Position numbers and translations under genes: made by a program. A stretch of DNA of 37,764 nucleotides, taken from the NCBI GenBank assembly GCA_018266435.1, contig JAFEAL010000007.1:1-37764 (forward strand), written 5' to 3'. Under the pieces are notes generated by a model, which searched no databases, was not told the DNA's origin, and saw nothing but the letters and a program-made list of their open reading frames with translations. How positions within the stretch are numbered: the stretch's first letter is position 1; the number at the start of each line of letters is the position of its first letter. The DNA is from Bacteroidota bacterium. Lineage in GTDB: Bacteria > Bacteroidota > Bacteroidia > Cytophagales > Cyclobacteriaceae. This document shows, piece after piece, positions 1 through 8,142 of the stretch.

Positions 1-22
1 GGTTCGAATCCCGCCCTCTCCG
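1..22 (+). tRNA. tRNA-Ser, 3' end only (partial)
   Basis: The window opens inside the T loop (TTCGAAT, 3-9). It continues with the 3' strand of the T stem (CCCGC, 10-14), the 3' acceptor strand CCTCTCC (15-21) and discriminator G at 22. A GGAGAGG acceptor with a G discriminator is typical of bacterial tRNA-Ser; the anticodon lies outside the window, so the isotype is inferred. The following bases are CAA, so CCA is not encoded. Confidence 0.75.
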
Positions 23-71
23 CAAAAAAGATCTTTATAACCCAACCGGGTATTTATTTTAACCCAACAAT

Positions 72-1190
72 ATGCATTCATTATTACACAAAAGCATTAT
101 CGTTTTATTCGGATGGTTGATGTTAGTCATTACAAGCGCAGCCCAATCACACACCACCATCAGCAAACTACAATTCATTAATGAATACGTTGTCGACTTT
201 ACCCGGCACATCGACCAAGTACCCGTGAGCGGCTTATCGGGCATTGATTATGACCGCCAATCAGAAACCTACTACATCATTAGCGATGATGGTGAGGCGC
301 ATTATTTCTCAACCAAAATTTTTTTTACAGCCAAAGGAATTGACAGCCTGCATGTATTAAAAGTGCACTACCTGACCAAAAACGGAAAAAGAATTTTACC
401 TACCAAGCAAAAGGACGGGGAAGTAGATCCTGAATCCATCCGCATAAACCAGGCAACTCATGAAGTGTACTGGACCAGTGAAGGCGAGCGGTCGTCTAAA
501 AAAAATAGCTTCATTGACCCGGCCATCTATGTAGCCGGAAAAAACGATGAGCAGACAGGCTCCATTCCGTTGCCAGAGAATTTAAAAATGAGCACAGAAG
601 AACACGGGCCCAGACAAAACGGTACGTTGGAGGGATTAACCTTTTCAAACGACTACCAGATGTTATACACCTCGCTGGAAGAACCCTTATACGAAGATGG
701 CCCGAGAGCATCTGTTACGCCTGCTAAAACCTGGAGCCGCATCTATCAATTCAATGTAAAGCACAAAACTAATCAGGCGCAATACGCCTACCCGCTCGAA
801 CCAATAGCAAAAGTTGCCATTCCTCAAGGAGCATTCAGTGTAAATGGTATATCTGAAATTTTGTTTGTCAACGCCACGCAACTGCTGGTCATCGAGCGCT
901 CGTACTCTACCGGTTACTTAGGTTGCGTTATCAAAGTTTTTTTAGCTGACTTGCACGAAGCTTCAGATGTAAAAACTATTTCTTCACTCTCGGCCAATCC
1001 TCCAAAAAAAGAAATTAAAAAAACTTTATTGCTGAATATGGAGAGCCTCGGCATCGGGATTGACAACATTGAGGGAGTAACCTTTGGGCCCGATTTTCCA
1101 AATGGCCACAAGAGCCTGATTTTTGTTTCCGATAATAATTTCAATCCCCTGCAAAAGACACAACTGTTGTTGTTTGAGGTGATTCCCTGA
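72..1190 (+). CDS. Secreted phytase-like / esterase-like domain protein
   Basis: A 372-residue protein with an N-terminal signal peptide (hydrophobic 8-22, likely cleavage after AAQ near residue 25), so it should be exported. Visible landmarks are GLSGIDYD (54-61), IISDDG (69-74), the LEGLTF segment in the middle and NIEGVTFG with FVSDNN near the C-terminus. These are the recurring blade motifs of the 'esterase-like activity of phytase' family (phytase-like beta-propeller). Substrate is unknown; members are usually annotated as phosphoesterases without proven phytase activity. The ATG at 72 is the first start after the tRNA and leads directly into the signal peptide. It stands alone and converges on the asparaginase gene with only 5 bp between the two stops. 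No TAnnTTTG box is visible upstream, so it may be transcribed with the tRNA. Confidence 0.8.
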   Translation: MHSLLHKSIIVLFGWLMLVITSAAQSHTTISKLQFINEYVVDFTRHIDQVPVSGLSGIDYDRQSETYYIISDDGEAHYFSTKIFFTAKGIDSLHVLKVHYLTKNGKRILPTKQKDGEVDPESIRINQATHEVYWTSEGERSSKKNSFIDPAIYVAGKNDEQTGSIPLPENLKMSTEEHGPRQNGTLEGLTFSNDYQMLYTSLEEPLYEDGPRASVTPAKTWSRIYQFNVKHKTNQAQYAYPLEPIAKVAIPQGAFSVNGISEILFVNATQLLVIERSYSTGYLGCVIKVFLADLHEASDVKTISSLSANPPKKEIKKTLLLNMESLGIGIDNIEGVTFGPDFPNGHKSLIFVSDNNFNPLQKTQLLLFEVIP

Positions 1191-1195
1191 AAAAC

Positions 1196-2248
1196 CTAGT
1201 TGGTTATCTCTCCACAAACGGAAGTGGTTATTCTCTCTGCCAAATCAATGTGTGATTCTTCGGCCAGCAACACCATCAGTTTGGTCAGTGCCGCTTCGGT
1301 GGTCATGTCACTTCCGCTGATCACTCCTATCTGTAAGAGTTCTTTGCTGGTTTCATAACGGCCCTGTACCACCATACCTCCGGGGCATTGCGAAATGTTT
1401 AAAATGATAATCCCTTTCGTAATTGCTTCTTTTAATATATTTAAAAACGAAGATGATGTAGGTGCATTGCCGGCACCAAATGTTTCCATAACTATAGCTT
1501 TCAATCCGGGAATACCGGTTACTGCGCTTACCGTTTGATGAGTAATGCCCGGAAACAATTTTAAAATAGCAATGGAAGTATCTAGTTTGTTGAGCCACCT
1601 CAATCCGGCTTTTGGTTTAAGGATAGCCGATTCATTATAATCAATTTTCACTCCGGCCTTGGCCAATGGCGGATAATTTTCAGATTGAAAAGCATCAAAG
1701 TGCATGCTCTCTACCTTTTTGCTCCGGTTGCCTCGCAACAACTCGTCACCAAAATAAATACACACTTCGGGTACTATGGCCTGATTGTTTTTCTTTGCCG
1801 CTGCAATCTCCAGCGAGGTGATCAGGTTTTCGCGCGCATCCGATCGCGGTTCGCTGATTGGCAGCTGCGCACCGGTAAACACCACGGGCTTTTTTAATCC
1901 CTGTAACATAAAACTCAGTGCCGAAGCCGTAAACGCCATGGTGTCGGTGCCGTGCAGTACCACAAAACCATCCTGACTATCGTGGTTATCAAAAATCAAT
2001 TGTGCTATTTGTTGCCAGTGCGAAGGCAGAATATTCGATGAATCAATCGGCTGATCAAAAGAAACCACAGTAAGATCGAGCGATAAGTTGCGCAAGGCGG
2101 GCAAATGCTCAAGAATTAAATTGAAATCAAAAGGCACCAGCACACCATTAGCATCGTGCGCCATACCAAATGTACCGCCTGTGTATATAATCATCACCTT
2201 AGATTGTGGCAGGGCTGGTGTGGCCGTATTGATGTTGATTCGTTTCAT
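1196..2248 (-). CDS. ansA: Type I (cytoplasmic) L-asparaginase
   Basis: A 350-residue protein that should hydrolyse L-asparagine to aspartate and ammonia. TGGTFGM (residues 23-29) carries the first catalytic Thr (Thr26), and HGTDTM (99-104) carries the second catalytic Thr-Asp pair. FTGAQLPISEPRSDARENL, immediately after, is characteristic of the asparaginase/glutaminase fold. There is no signal peptide, which fits the cytoplasmic type I enzyme rather than the periplasmic type II. Start is an ATG at 2248. It is the last gene of a minus-strand run and follows the tatD-like gene by 14 bp, so co-transcription is likely. Length is usual for the family. Confidence 0.93.
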   Translation of the reverse strand: MKRININTATPALPQSKVMIIYTGGTFGMAHDANGVLVPFDFNLILEHLPALRNLSLDLTVVSFDQPIDSSNILPSHWQQIAQLIFDNHDSQDGFVVLHGTDTMAFTASALSFMLQGLKKPVVFTGAQLPISEPRSDARENLITSLEIAAAKKNNQAIVPEVCIYFGDELLRGNRSKKVESMHFDAFQSENYPPLAKAGVKIDYNESAILKPKAGLRWLNKLDTSIAILKLFPGITHQTVSAVTGIPGLKAIVMETFGAGNAPTSSSFLNILKEAITKGIIILNISQCPGGMVVQGRYETSKELLQIGVISGSDMTTEAALTKLMVLLAEESHIDLAERITTSVCGEITN

Positions 2249-2262
2249 TCAGCACAGGAGTA

Positions 2263-3036
2263 TTATGAGTTAACAGAAAAAATTTTGTGTGTGTTTTGGA
2301 TTGTTGCTTCGCTTAATTTCTCTAAAGGTATTTTTTTTAGTTCACAAATTTTTTTGGCAATCAACGGAATGTACGATGGCTCATTTCGTTTTCCCCGGTG
2401 CGGAACAGGGGCAAGATAAGGGCTGTCAGTCTCCAACACGATGCGGCCCAGTTCTACCTCAGGCAAGACTTTATCCATTCCGCCATTCTTAAACGTAGCC
2501 ACCCCGCCCAAGCCTAAATAAAAATTCATGCCGACAATTTCTTTTGCCTGACCAGCGTTGCCAGAGAAACAATGAAAGATACCGGTAAGCTTTCCATCAA
2601 CAAAAGGGCTAAGCAATTCAATGGTTTCATTAATCGACTCACGACAATGAATGACTAAAGGCAAATTAAATTTTTTGGCCCACTGCACCTGAATTTTAAA
2701 TGCTTCTTGCTGCTGCGGCCAAAAGGTTTTGTCCCAGTATAGGTCTGTACCAATCTCTCCTACTGCCGCAAACGTTCGCTTATTCAGCCAGCCTTCGGCC
2801 ACATACAGTTCTTTCTCAAAATCTTTTTTTACCGAACATGGGTGGAGGCCCATCATGGAAATGCAGTTTGCGTTTCGTGATTCTATATTCATCATTGCAT
2901 CAATGGAGGTGTGATCAATGTTGGGCATATAGATTTTTGAAATACCGGCATCTTCGCAACGGGCGAGCATGCTGGCACGGTCGGCATCAAAGTCGCTCAG
3001 GTAAATATGTGCATGGGTATCAATCCAGTTAAGCAT
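2263..3036 (-). CDS. TatD family metal-dependent hydrolase / DNase
   Basis: A 257-residue TIM-barrel metallohydrolase. Metal-binding and family motifs appear in order: IDTHAH (5-10), MGLHPC, a conserved Glu in VGEIGTD, HCRES, HCFSGN and LETDSPYLAP near the C-terminus. All expected His/Glu/Asp ligands are present, so it should be an active Mg2+-dependent 3'-5' exonuclease of the TatD/YcfH type. I cannot tell TatD from YcfH/YjjV subtypes from sequence alone. It starts at ATG 3036, directly abutting the diacylglycerol kinase gene (stop/start adjacent) in the minus-strand run. Confidence 0.92.
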   Translation of the reverse strand: MLNWIDTHAHIYLSDFDADRASMLARCEDAGISKIYMPNIDHTSIDAMMNIESRNANCISMMGLHPCSVKKDFEKELYVAEGWLNKRTFAAVGEIGTDLYWDKTFWPQQQEAFKIQVQWAKKFNLPLVIHCRESINETIELLSPFVDGKLTGIFHCFSGNAGQAKEIVGMNFYLGLGGVATFKNGGMDKVLPEVELGRIVLETDSPYLAPVPHRGKRNEPSYIPLIAKKICELKKIPLEKLSEATIQNTHKIFSVNS

Positions 3037-3381
3037 TCAGAAAATATATTTGGCAAAAATGAGTAAACCGATAATACCCGACAAAACTGCTGAAAACAAA
3101 ACAGCTGCTGCCGCTATGTCTTTTACTTTTCCGGCTAAAGGATTTTTTTCTTTAGTCACCAGGTCAGTCAGGTATTCGATCGAAGTATTGACCAACTCCA
3201 GTGAAATAACCCACGCGCAACATCCCAACAGTAAACCCCATTCCAGGCGGTCGATGTGAAAATAGAGCCCTAGACACACGGCTGTCAACGCAACCATCAA
3301 CTGAATTTTTAAATTACGCTGACCACCCACAGCCTCTTTTAAGCCTCGCCCGGCATAAGCAATACTTTTAAAAAATTTCAT
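3037..3381 (-). CDS. Diacylglycerol kinase family membrane protein (DgkA-like)
   Basis: A 114-residue integral membrane protein with three hydrophobic segments (about 28-46, 50-66, 92-113). The family signature is seen as ELVNTSIEYLTDLV followed by a Lys-rich loop and KDIAAAAVL, matching the prokaryotic DAGK fold that phosphorylates diacylglycerol or undecaprenol at the inner membrane. In Bacteroidota and Firmicutes this family often acts on undecaprenol, which would suit the neighbouring glycan genes, but that substrate choice is inference. Start ATG at 3381 overlaps the stop of the upstream glycosyltransferase by 4 bp, suggesting translational coupling. Confidence 0.88.
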   Translation of the reverse strand: MKFFKSIAYAGRGLKEAVGGQRNLKIQLMVALTAVCLGLYFHIDRLEWGLLLGCCAWVISLELVNTSIEYLTDLVTKEKNPLAGKVKDIAAAAVLFSAVLSGIIGLLIFAKYIF

Positions 3382-4433
3382 TTAATCAAGTCGTTAATTG
3401 CACAAGCCAGCCGATCAGAGTTTATTCTTTGAGTAAACCCTGTAAAATTAGCTGATTCATTTAAAGCCTGCTGAAGATTAAATTTTTTTTGAGAAACAGA
3501 ATAGGCTATCCGTTTGTTTTTCAATTCATCTGCGAGATACTCTTGCTCGGGCTGCCCCGGGGTGGCAACAAAAATAGCTTTCTTGCCCAACACGGCTAGG
3601 TCCATCACTGAACTATACCCCGACCGACACACAATAACTTCCGATTCAAGAATGGCTTGGTTCAGTTCATCCGAATTCATAAAATCTACTTCCGTAAGAT
3701 TATCGGTTTGTATGTTTGTTGCTTGTTGGGGTATGCCTTTTACCAGCAATGATTTTTTACCGCATTTGCGTAATTCCTTTCTTAAAAGAATTTCAAAAAT
3801 GGAACGCTGTGGTTCGGGACCTGAAAGAATAGCCATGACATCGTATTTAACTTTAGCCGGTCTCCATTTCATCCGCGAAAGCAAACCAATGTATCGGGCA
3901 TTGATTGGTTTATATTCTGAAAGTTTTCCACTCAGTGACTCGCCACTCTCTTCATCGGGAATCCAGCAAACAGAAAAACGATTGATCAATTCTCGGTGAT
4001 AGGCGTTAACCCATTTAAAAAAAAATGGCGTATCTAAATTTAAAATATGTCCTATAAAAACTGACTTCACCTGCGAAGACCAGCAGCCGTACCGGTTATC
4101 TGAAATAATACAATTGATTTTCTCTTGTTTAACAATGTTTTTAATCTGGTCATGTTCTTTTTGTATGGCCCGGTAAAATTTAAAAAACTGGAAAACTATT
4201 TTCAGCCTTAGCGGCAGCCACGAAGAGTAGTGCGCATTGTAAGATGCCAGTTCATGAAATTTTAGTGAGGAGAATTCTTTTCTAAGTAAAACCAGTGCAC
4301 CTCCGCTGGAAGCAACCTGCACTTCCCAGCCCGACTTAACCAATTGGTAGATAATCGGAACACACCGGGTAGCATGACCCAGCCCCCAATCCAACGGGGT
4401 TACCAAAGCTTTGTTAGGTAATTCTGAATTCAA
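3378..4433 (-). CDS. GT28/MurG-like glycosyltransferase family protein
   Basis: A 351-residue protein. The N-terminus has WGLGHATR (16-23), the glycine/histidine loop typical of GT-B enzymes related to MurG. The C-terminal half has a CRSGYSSVMDLAVLGKKAIF block and the PGQPEQEYLA segment, which matches the nucleotide-sugar-binding Glyco_tran_28_C region. It probably transfers a sugar from a nucleotide donor to a lipid or polysaccharide acceptor at the membrane; donor and acceptor are unknown. The start is a TTG at 4433 that overlaps the TGA of the upstream deacetylase (TTGA); no ATG is available nearby. That TTG lies in a copy of the CAAGATT repeat described separately. Confidence 0.8.
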   Translation of the reverse strand: MNSELPNKALVTPLDWGLGHATRCVPIIYQLVKSGWEVQVASSGGALVLLRKEFSSLKFHELASYNAHYSSWLPLRLKIVFQFFKFYRAIQKEHDQIKNIVKQEKINCIISDNRYGCWSSQVKSVFIGHILNLDTPFFFKWVNAYHRELINRFSVCWIPDEESGESLSGKLSEYKPINARYIGLLSRMKWRPAKVKYDVMAILSGPEPQRSIFEILLRKELRKCGKKSLLVKGIPQQATNIQTDNLTEVDFMNSDELNQAILESEVIVCRSGYSSVMDLAVLGKKAIFVATPGQPEQEYLADELKNKRIAYSVSQKKFNLQQALNESANFTGFTQRINSDRLACAINDLIK

Positions 4434-5104
4434 GATTCACGGTTCAAGAGTGGAAGCGACTTAAATTGAAACCCTAGTTTTGAAAAATGTTCTAAAAATT
4501 TGGGCAGCACATACGTCAGGTTGCGATTGGCTTTCAAACTATCGTGAAAGACCACAATAGAGCCAGGCCTGGCTGCCTTGATGGAGCCGGCCAAACAACT
4601 ACTGCGCGAAATATTTTTTGAATAATCATGGGTCAATACATCCCACATTACTATTTGGTGATTGTCTTTCAATGCTTTGATTTGCTTGAACGTGATACGG
4701 CCATAAGGCGGGCGAAAGTAACGTTTCCCCACTAAGCTGCTCTGCAACTCACGGTCATCTGCCAACTGCCGGTTGATTACCCCCTCGCATAATTCCACAT
4801 TCTGCAGGTATTTTTCAAGAGGCGTACTCCATCCTTTTAAATGATTGAATGTATGATTACCCACAAGGTGACCAGATTTTATTATTTTATTAAAAACTTC
4901 CGGGTGTTTTTGGATATTATCACCGATACAAAAAAAAGTTGCTTTTGCCTGATATCGATTGAGTTCATCCACTACAAATTCAGTTGGGCCTGGCACAGGG
5001 CCATCATCAAAAGTCAGGTAAATCACCGGCTGGTCGGTGGCCACACGCCATATCAGTGACGGATAAATTTGAGGGAGAAAGAATGGAGTGCGAAAGAAGT
5101 TCAA
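4430..5104 (-). CDS. Polysaccharide deacetylase (NodB/CE4 family)
   Basis: A 224-residue CE4 esterase. TFDDGP (31-36) is NodB motif 1 with the catalytic-base Asp and metal Asp; HTFNH (84-88) is the H-x3-H metal site; RPPYGR is motif 3; and VVFHDS is the late catalytic His motif. All catalytic positions are present, so it should remove N- or O-acetyl groups from a glycan. There is no clear signal peptide (residues 6-18 are only moderately hydrophobic), so its cellular location is uncertain. The only in-frame start before motif 1 is a TTG at 5104, which is part of a tandem CAAGATT repeat. A -7 box lies at 5123-5130. The four-base overlap with the next glycosyltransferase suggests coupling. Confidence 0.88.
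   Translation of the reverse strand: MNFFRTPFFLPQIYPSLIWRVATDQPVIYLTFDDGPVPGPTEFVVDELNRYQAKATFFCIGDNIQKHPEVFNKIIKSGHLVGNHTFNHLKGWSTPLEKYLQNVELCEGVINRQLADDRELQSSLVGKRYFRPPYGRITFKQIKALKDNHQIVMWDVLTHDYSKNISRSSCLAGSIKAARPGSIVVFHDSLKANRNLTYVLPKFLEHFSKLGFQFKSLPLLNRES
4431..4437. repeat. Single CAAGATT repeat unit at the deacetylase/GT junction
   Basis: The plus strand reads TTCAAGATTCACGGTTCAAGAG across 4429-4450 (described in two parts: the unit CAAGATT at 4431-4437 and a decayed GTTCAAG at 4443-4449). It is the same unit as the tandem array at 5102-5122. It encodes the last residues of the deacetylase and the TTG start of the next gene. Confidence 0.5.
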
Positions 5105-5122
5105 GATTCAAGATTCAAGATT
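5102..5122. repeat. Three tandem CAAGATT heptamers
   Basis: CAAGATT occurs at 5102-5108, 5109-5115 and 5116-5122 without mismatch, followed by CAAAAAT. On the minus strand the unit reads AATCTTG, so each copy offers a TTG; the last one is used as the start of the deacetylase gene. The repeat abuts the -7 box at 5123-5130. Similar material recurs at 4431 and 17558-17609. Confidence 0.85.
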
Positions 5123-5130
5123 CAAAAATA
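5123..5130 (-). promoter_or_regulatory. -7 box TATTTTTG before the deacetylase operon
   Basis: The minus strand reads TATTTTTG, a perfect match to the Bacteroidota -7 consensus TAnnTTTG, 18 nt before the TTG start at 5104. No TTTG/TTG is found at the expected -33 spacing, so it may be weak. Confidence 0.4.
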
Positions 5131-5167
5131 CGTTTCAATCCTCAATATTGAATTTAAATTTATTATT

Positions 5168-6388
5168 TCAATGTACGCGGCAGCTCAGCATGGTGATATC
5201 ATCGCGGTAAGCGTTGCGTCCTTTAAAGGTATCCAGGTTAATAATGATGTCGTTGTGAATAGTCTTCAAATCCTTGCCGTTGTTTTTTTGAAAGTAGTCG
5301 ACCAAAGCTTGTTGTCCATACTCTTTATTTTCTTCATTAAAAGTTTCCGTTAAACCATCGGTGTAAGCAAATAACGTAAACTGGCTTATGTTTTCGATAA
5401 ACCCTTCGTTAACAAAAGGCAATGGGTGTAATGCACCCAGCACCGTTGAACCTTCTTCGAGTAGGCGAATGTTTTTACCCATGCAGAGAATGGGCGGGTT
5501 GTGGCCGGCATTGACATAGACCAGTGTTTTTAATTTCAAATCATAAATAGCGGCAAAGCAAGTAATAAACTTCTCTCCTTTGGCACTCTCAAGCACCTGA
5601 TAATTCAGTGCTTCTATAATTTCTGTGAGGTTAGGGGTTTGACGTAACAAGGTATGGAGCGAAGCTTGAAAGTTGCTCATCATCAGCGCAGCCGGAATAC
5701 CCTTTCCGCTCACATCAGCCACGCAGATCAAAAACTGGTTGGCATTGATCGGGATGTAGTCGTAGTAGTCGCCCCCCACCCGATCGTGAGGCAGATAGCT
5801 GGCTTCAATCTTCAGTATATCTGTATTGGGCAGTTTTTCAGGGAATAAAAAACGTTGCACATCACTGGCAATTTCCAATTCTTTTCTGAAAGCTTCCTGT
5901 TCTAATTGCTGGCGGGCCAATTTTTTATTTTCAATGGCTACCACAATGATGTTGCTCAAGGCTTGAATAAACTTGATGTTGGCATCGTTTTGACCCGATG
6001 CATTCTCTAAACCGCCTACAAACACCAGGGCCAGTGTTTCTGATTTATGAGAAATGGGAATCACCAAATCAAATTCATCAAAATCACAATTGGTAAACTC
6101 TTCTATGCGGTGAATGCTCTTAATTAACTCTACACGGCTATCCAGTTTAATTTTTTGGTAATTTTTAGTTGTGCCAAACGTTACTTTGCATGACCAGATT
6201 CTGTCAAAAACAAAAAGAGCCAGTTTTTTAATTTGAAGATTTGAGCGCAGTGTAAAATTGAAAATTTTATAAAGCGATTCTTCGGGCAAGTTGTTATTAA
6301 TAGCCTGTGTAATCTCGAGCAGGGCACCCAACTCCAGTTCCTTTCGGTCAATTAATTTCTTATAATCGATTTCGTTTTCGACTTTCAT
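5168..6388 (-). CDS. GAF-like sensor + PP2C/SpoIIE-type serine phosphatase
   Basis: A 406-residue cytoplasmic protein. Residues about 15-165 resemble a GAF sensor domain (IVVAIENKKLARQQLEQE closes it with a helical linker). The C-terminal half is a SpoIIE/RsbU-type PP2C: QRFLFPEKLP, VGGDYYDY (metal Asp), VADVSGKGIPAALMMS, VNAGHNPP, YTDGLTE and RDDITML are all present, so the Mn/Mg-dependent phosphatase should be active. Such proteins usually dephosphorylate STAS-domain antagonists; no kinase or classical STAS partner lies beside it. A TTG nine bases upstream (6397) is in frame, but it falls inside the -7 box at 6395-6402, so ATG 6388 is chosen. It is the second gene of the minus-strand run. 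Confidence 0.9.
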   Translation of the reverse strand: MKVENEIDYKKLIDRKELELGALLEITQAINNNLPEESLYKIFNFTLRSNLQIKKLALFVFDRIWSCKVTFGTTKNYQKIKLDSRVELIKSIHRIEEFTNCDFDEFDLVIPISHKSETLALVFVGGLENASGQNDANIKFIQALSNIIVVAIENKKLARQQLEQEAFRKELEIASDVQRFLFPEKLPNTDILKIEASYLPHDRVGGDYYDYIPINANQFLICVADVSGKGIPAALMMSNFQASLHTLLRQTPNLTEIIEALNYQVLESAKGEKFITCFAAIYDLKLKTLVYVNAGHNPPILCMGKNIRLLEEGSTVLGALHPLPFVNEGFIENISQFTLFAYTDGLTETFNEENKEYGQQALVDYFQKNNGKDLKTIHNDIIINLDTFKGRNAYRDDITMLSCRVH

Positions 6389-6394
6389 TCCTTT

Positions 6395-6402
6395 CAAAAT
6401 TA
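6395..6402 (-). promoter_or_regulatory. -7 box TAATTTTG before the PP2C phosphatase gene
   Basis: A perfect TAnnTTTG match on the minus strand ends 6 nt before ATG 6388, which would leave a leader of only a few bases. At N19 upstream there is CTG (rather than TTG) as a possible weak -33 element. Confidence 0.5.
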
Positions 6403-6452
6403 GCTAAAAGAGTGTAGAAGTCAGCATTTAGTTGAACGAGCGGAAGCTTATT

Positions 6453-7547
6453 TCATATTTTCCGGCCTTTCCACTCCACCTTTTTCCACCACGATAAAAT
6501 ACCAACGCTGAAAACGTAAAAAGGGTAAACTAATTGCAGAAGTAAAAAAATAAAAAAATTGAATGCGGTATTAAGACGATTAGCCACAGTTAAAAGAAAA
6601 ATCAGATCAATTATTATTTTAGATAATAAAAATGTTAAAAAATATTTAACTGAAAGTAAACCTGCACTGACCCAAAGCATAACCCATGAGGCCTGGAATA
6701 ACCAAATGAATACAGCCAGAGACTTTGCAAAAAAAGACGAATTCACTTTCCACTTGCCGGCCCAACGAATGCGCTGCCTAAAAAAATCTCTTGCCGATGC
6801 CTGCGGTTGGGTAACCACCAGAGAGTTCAATGCCACCACAGAACCAGGAAAGCGTGCTTGAATTTTACGCATCAGAAATTCATCATCGCCCGAGGCAATG
6901 TGTTCATTGCCCGCGTAGCCATTCACTTGTTCAAATGTACTTTTCCAAAAAGCAAGGTTGGCTCCATTACACATAGTAGGTATTCTCCAACCCAGCGTTC
7001 CAAACGTAACCCCCATCACACCGGCAAACTCCAACGATTGAAGTTTAGAAAATAAATTTTGCTGCTGCAAAGAAACCAGGCCTACTGCCATCTGGCACTG
7101 TTCATCAGAAAATACTTGATCAATCTTAATGAGCCAGTCTGGTGGCAGTTGGCAATCGGCATCGGTAGTGGCAATGATTTTGCCCCGGGCATTAAGAATA
7201 CCTTTAGCCAGTGCCTCCTTTTTTCCTGCCTCATTTTCAGTAAGTGAAAGAATTGAAAAATTTTGAGCAGAACTAGCCATCGGCTGAAGTACCTCCAGCG
7301 TGTTATCGGTTGAATGATCATTGACAACGATTATTTCAAAACCTGATGCGGGATATTGCTGCTCTAGCAATGAACCAATCAGCCATCTTATATTTCTACC
7401 TTCATTTCTGACGGCAATTACTACTGAAATAAATTTGCCAGATGAGTTTCTATTAGGTTGGTGGCTGAACACCCTATTCCAACCGAGCATCAGGGTTGTC
7501 AACAAAAAAAAATATAATCCGAAGACGATTAAAAAATAAATAGTCAT
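6453..7547 (-). CDS. Membrane-bound GT2 family glycosyltransferase
   Basis: A 364-residue GT-A enzyme. One hydrophobic segment at 1-20 anchors the N-terminus and a hydrophobic block covers about 275-355 (probably three to four membrane segments). Between them are SVVIAVRNEG (donor loop), VVNDHSTDNT, TTDADCQLP (DxD-type metal site), SGDDEFLMRK and QRIRWAGKW (Q/RxxRW). This is the architecture of processive or lipid-linked GT2 enzymes. The acceptor is unknown. It begins at ATG 7547 and is divergent from ruvC with only 26 bp between the two starts. The next gene downstream (PP2C phosphatase) follows after 64 bp with its own -7 box. Confidence 0.9.
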   Translation of the reverse strand: MTIYFLIVFGLYFFLLTTLMLGWNRVFSHQPNRNSSGKFISVVIAVRNEGRNIRWLIGSLLEQQYPASGFEIIVVNDHSTDNTLEVLQPMASSAQNFSILSLTENEAGKKEALAKGILNARGKIIATTDADCQLPPDWLIKIDQVFSDEQCQMAVGLVSLQQQNLFSKLQSLEFAGVMGVTFGTLGWRIPTMCNGANLAFWKSTFEQVNGYAGNEHIASGDDEFLMRKIQARFPGSVVALNSLVVTQPQASARDFFRQRIRWAGKWKVNSSFFAKSLAVFIWLFQASWVMLWVSAGLLSVKYFLTFLLSKIIIDLIFLLTVANRLNTAFNFFIFLLLQLVYPFYVFSVGILSWWKKVEWKGRKI

Positions 7548-7561
7548 TGCTGCTTAATGCG

Positions 7562-7569
7562 TAAGTTTG
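7562..7569 (+). promoter_or_regulatory. -7 box TAAGTTTG immediately before ruvC
   Basis: A perfect TAnnTTTG match ends 4 nt before the GTG at 7574. No TTG lies at the normal -33 distance. If it is used, the ruvC mRNA would have essentially no leader, or translation would begin at the second GTG (7598). Confidence 0.45.
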
Positions 7570-7573
7570 AGCC

Positions 7574-8140
7574 GTGAGCAAAGTTGACAAAAAGATTGTG
7601 AAAGAAAAGGTAATTCTCGGTCTGGATCCGGGCACCAACATAATGGGTTACGGGGTAATCACTGTTCGTTCGGGGCAAATCAAGCTCAATCAATTTGGTG
7701 TGATCAACATGGGCAAGCAGGGTGAGCATGCGTTGAAACTAAAAAAAATTTTTGACCGCGTGCTGGCATTGGTTGATGAATACAAACCCGATGAAGTGGC
7801 GCTGGAAGCCCCTTTCTTCGGCAAAAATGTTCAGTCTATGTTAAAGCTCGGCCGGGCGCAGGGAGTAGCCATGTCAGCCGCACTGTATCGGGAAATACCG
7901 ATTACTGAATATGCCCCAAAAAAAGTCAAACAATCTGTAACCGGAAACGGCAACGCCAGCAAAGAGCAAGTAGCCCGAATGTTGATGCAGGTTTTCGCCA
8001 TTAAAGAATTGCCCAAGCTATTCGACTCTACCGATGCGCTGGCCGTGGCCGTTTGCCATCACTATCAAAACGGTGCGATCAAAATCAAATCAAAGTCGTG
8101 GGAAGGTTTCTTGAAAGAAAATCCCGGCCGTATTCTCTGA
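7574..8140 (+). CDS. ruvC: Holliday junction resolvase RuvC
   Basis: A 188-residue RNase H-fold endonuclease that cuts Holliday junctions bound by RuvAB. The four acidic residues are in place: Asp18 in LGLDPG, Glu78 in ALEAPFFG, and Asp151/Asp154 in DSTDALAVA, with the same 3-residue spacing as in E. coli (D138/D141). SVTGNGNASKEQV is the conserved DNA-contact loop. The track-supported start is GTG 7574; an in-frame GTG at 7598 (giving a protein that begins MKEKVILG) is an alternative favoured by the position of the -7 box. The downstream deacetylase ATG follows the stop by 2 bp, so ruvC heads the plus-strand glycan run. Confidence 0.95.
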   Translation: MSKVDKKIVKEKVILGLDPGTNIMGYGVITVRSGQIKLNQFGVINMGKQGEHALKLKKIFDRVLALVDEYKPDEVALEAPFFGKNVQSMLKLGRAQGVAMSAALYREIPITEYAPKKVKQSVTGNGNASKEQVARMLMQVFAIKELPKLFDSTDALAVAVCHHYQNGAIKIKSKSWEGFLKENPGRIL

Positions 8141-8142
8141 TC

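Noticed and set aside
6389-6397. TTG start at 6397 for the PP2C phosphatase
   Set aside because: It lies inside a perfect -7 promoter box, so it cannot be transcribed from that promoter; ATG 6388 is three codons downstream.
8053-8142. Extension of the deacetylase frame into ruvC
   Set aside because: The frame is open, but the N-terminus from 8053 would overlap ruvC by 88 bases and matches no family start; ATG 8143 lies 2 bp after the ruvC stop.
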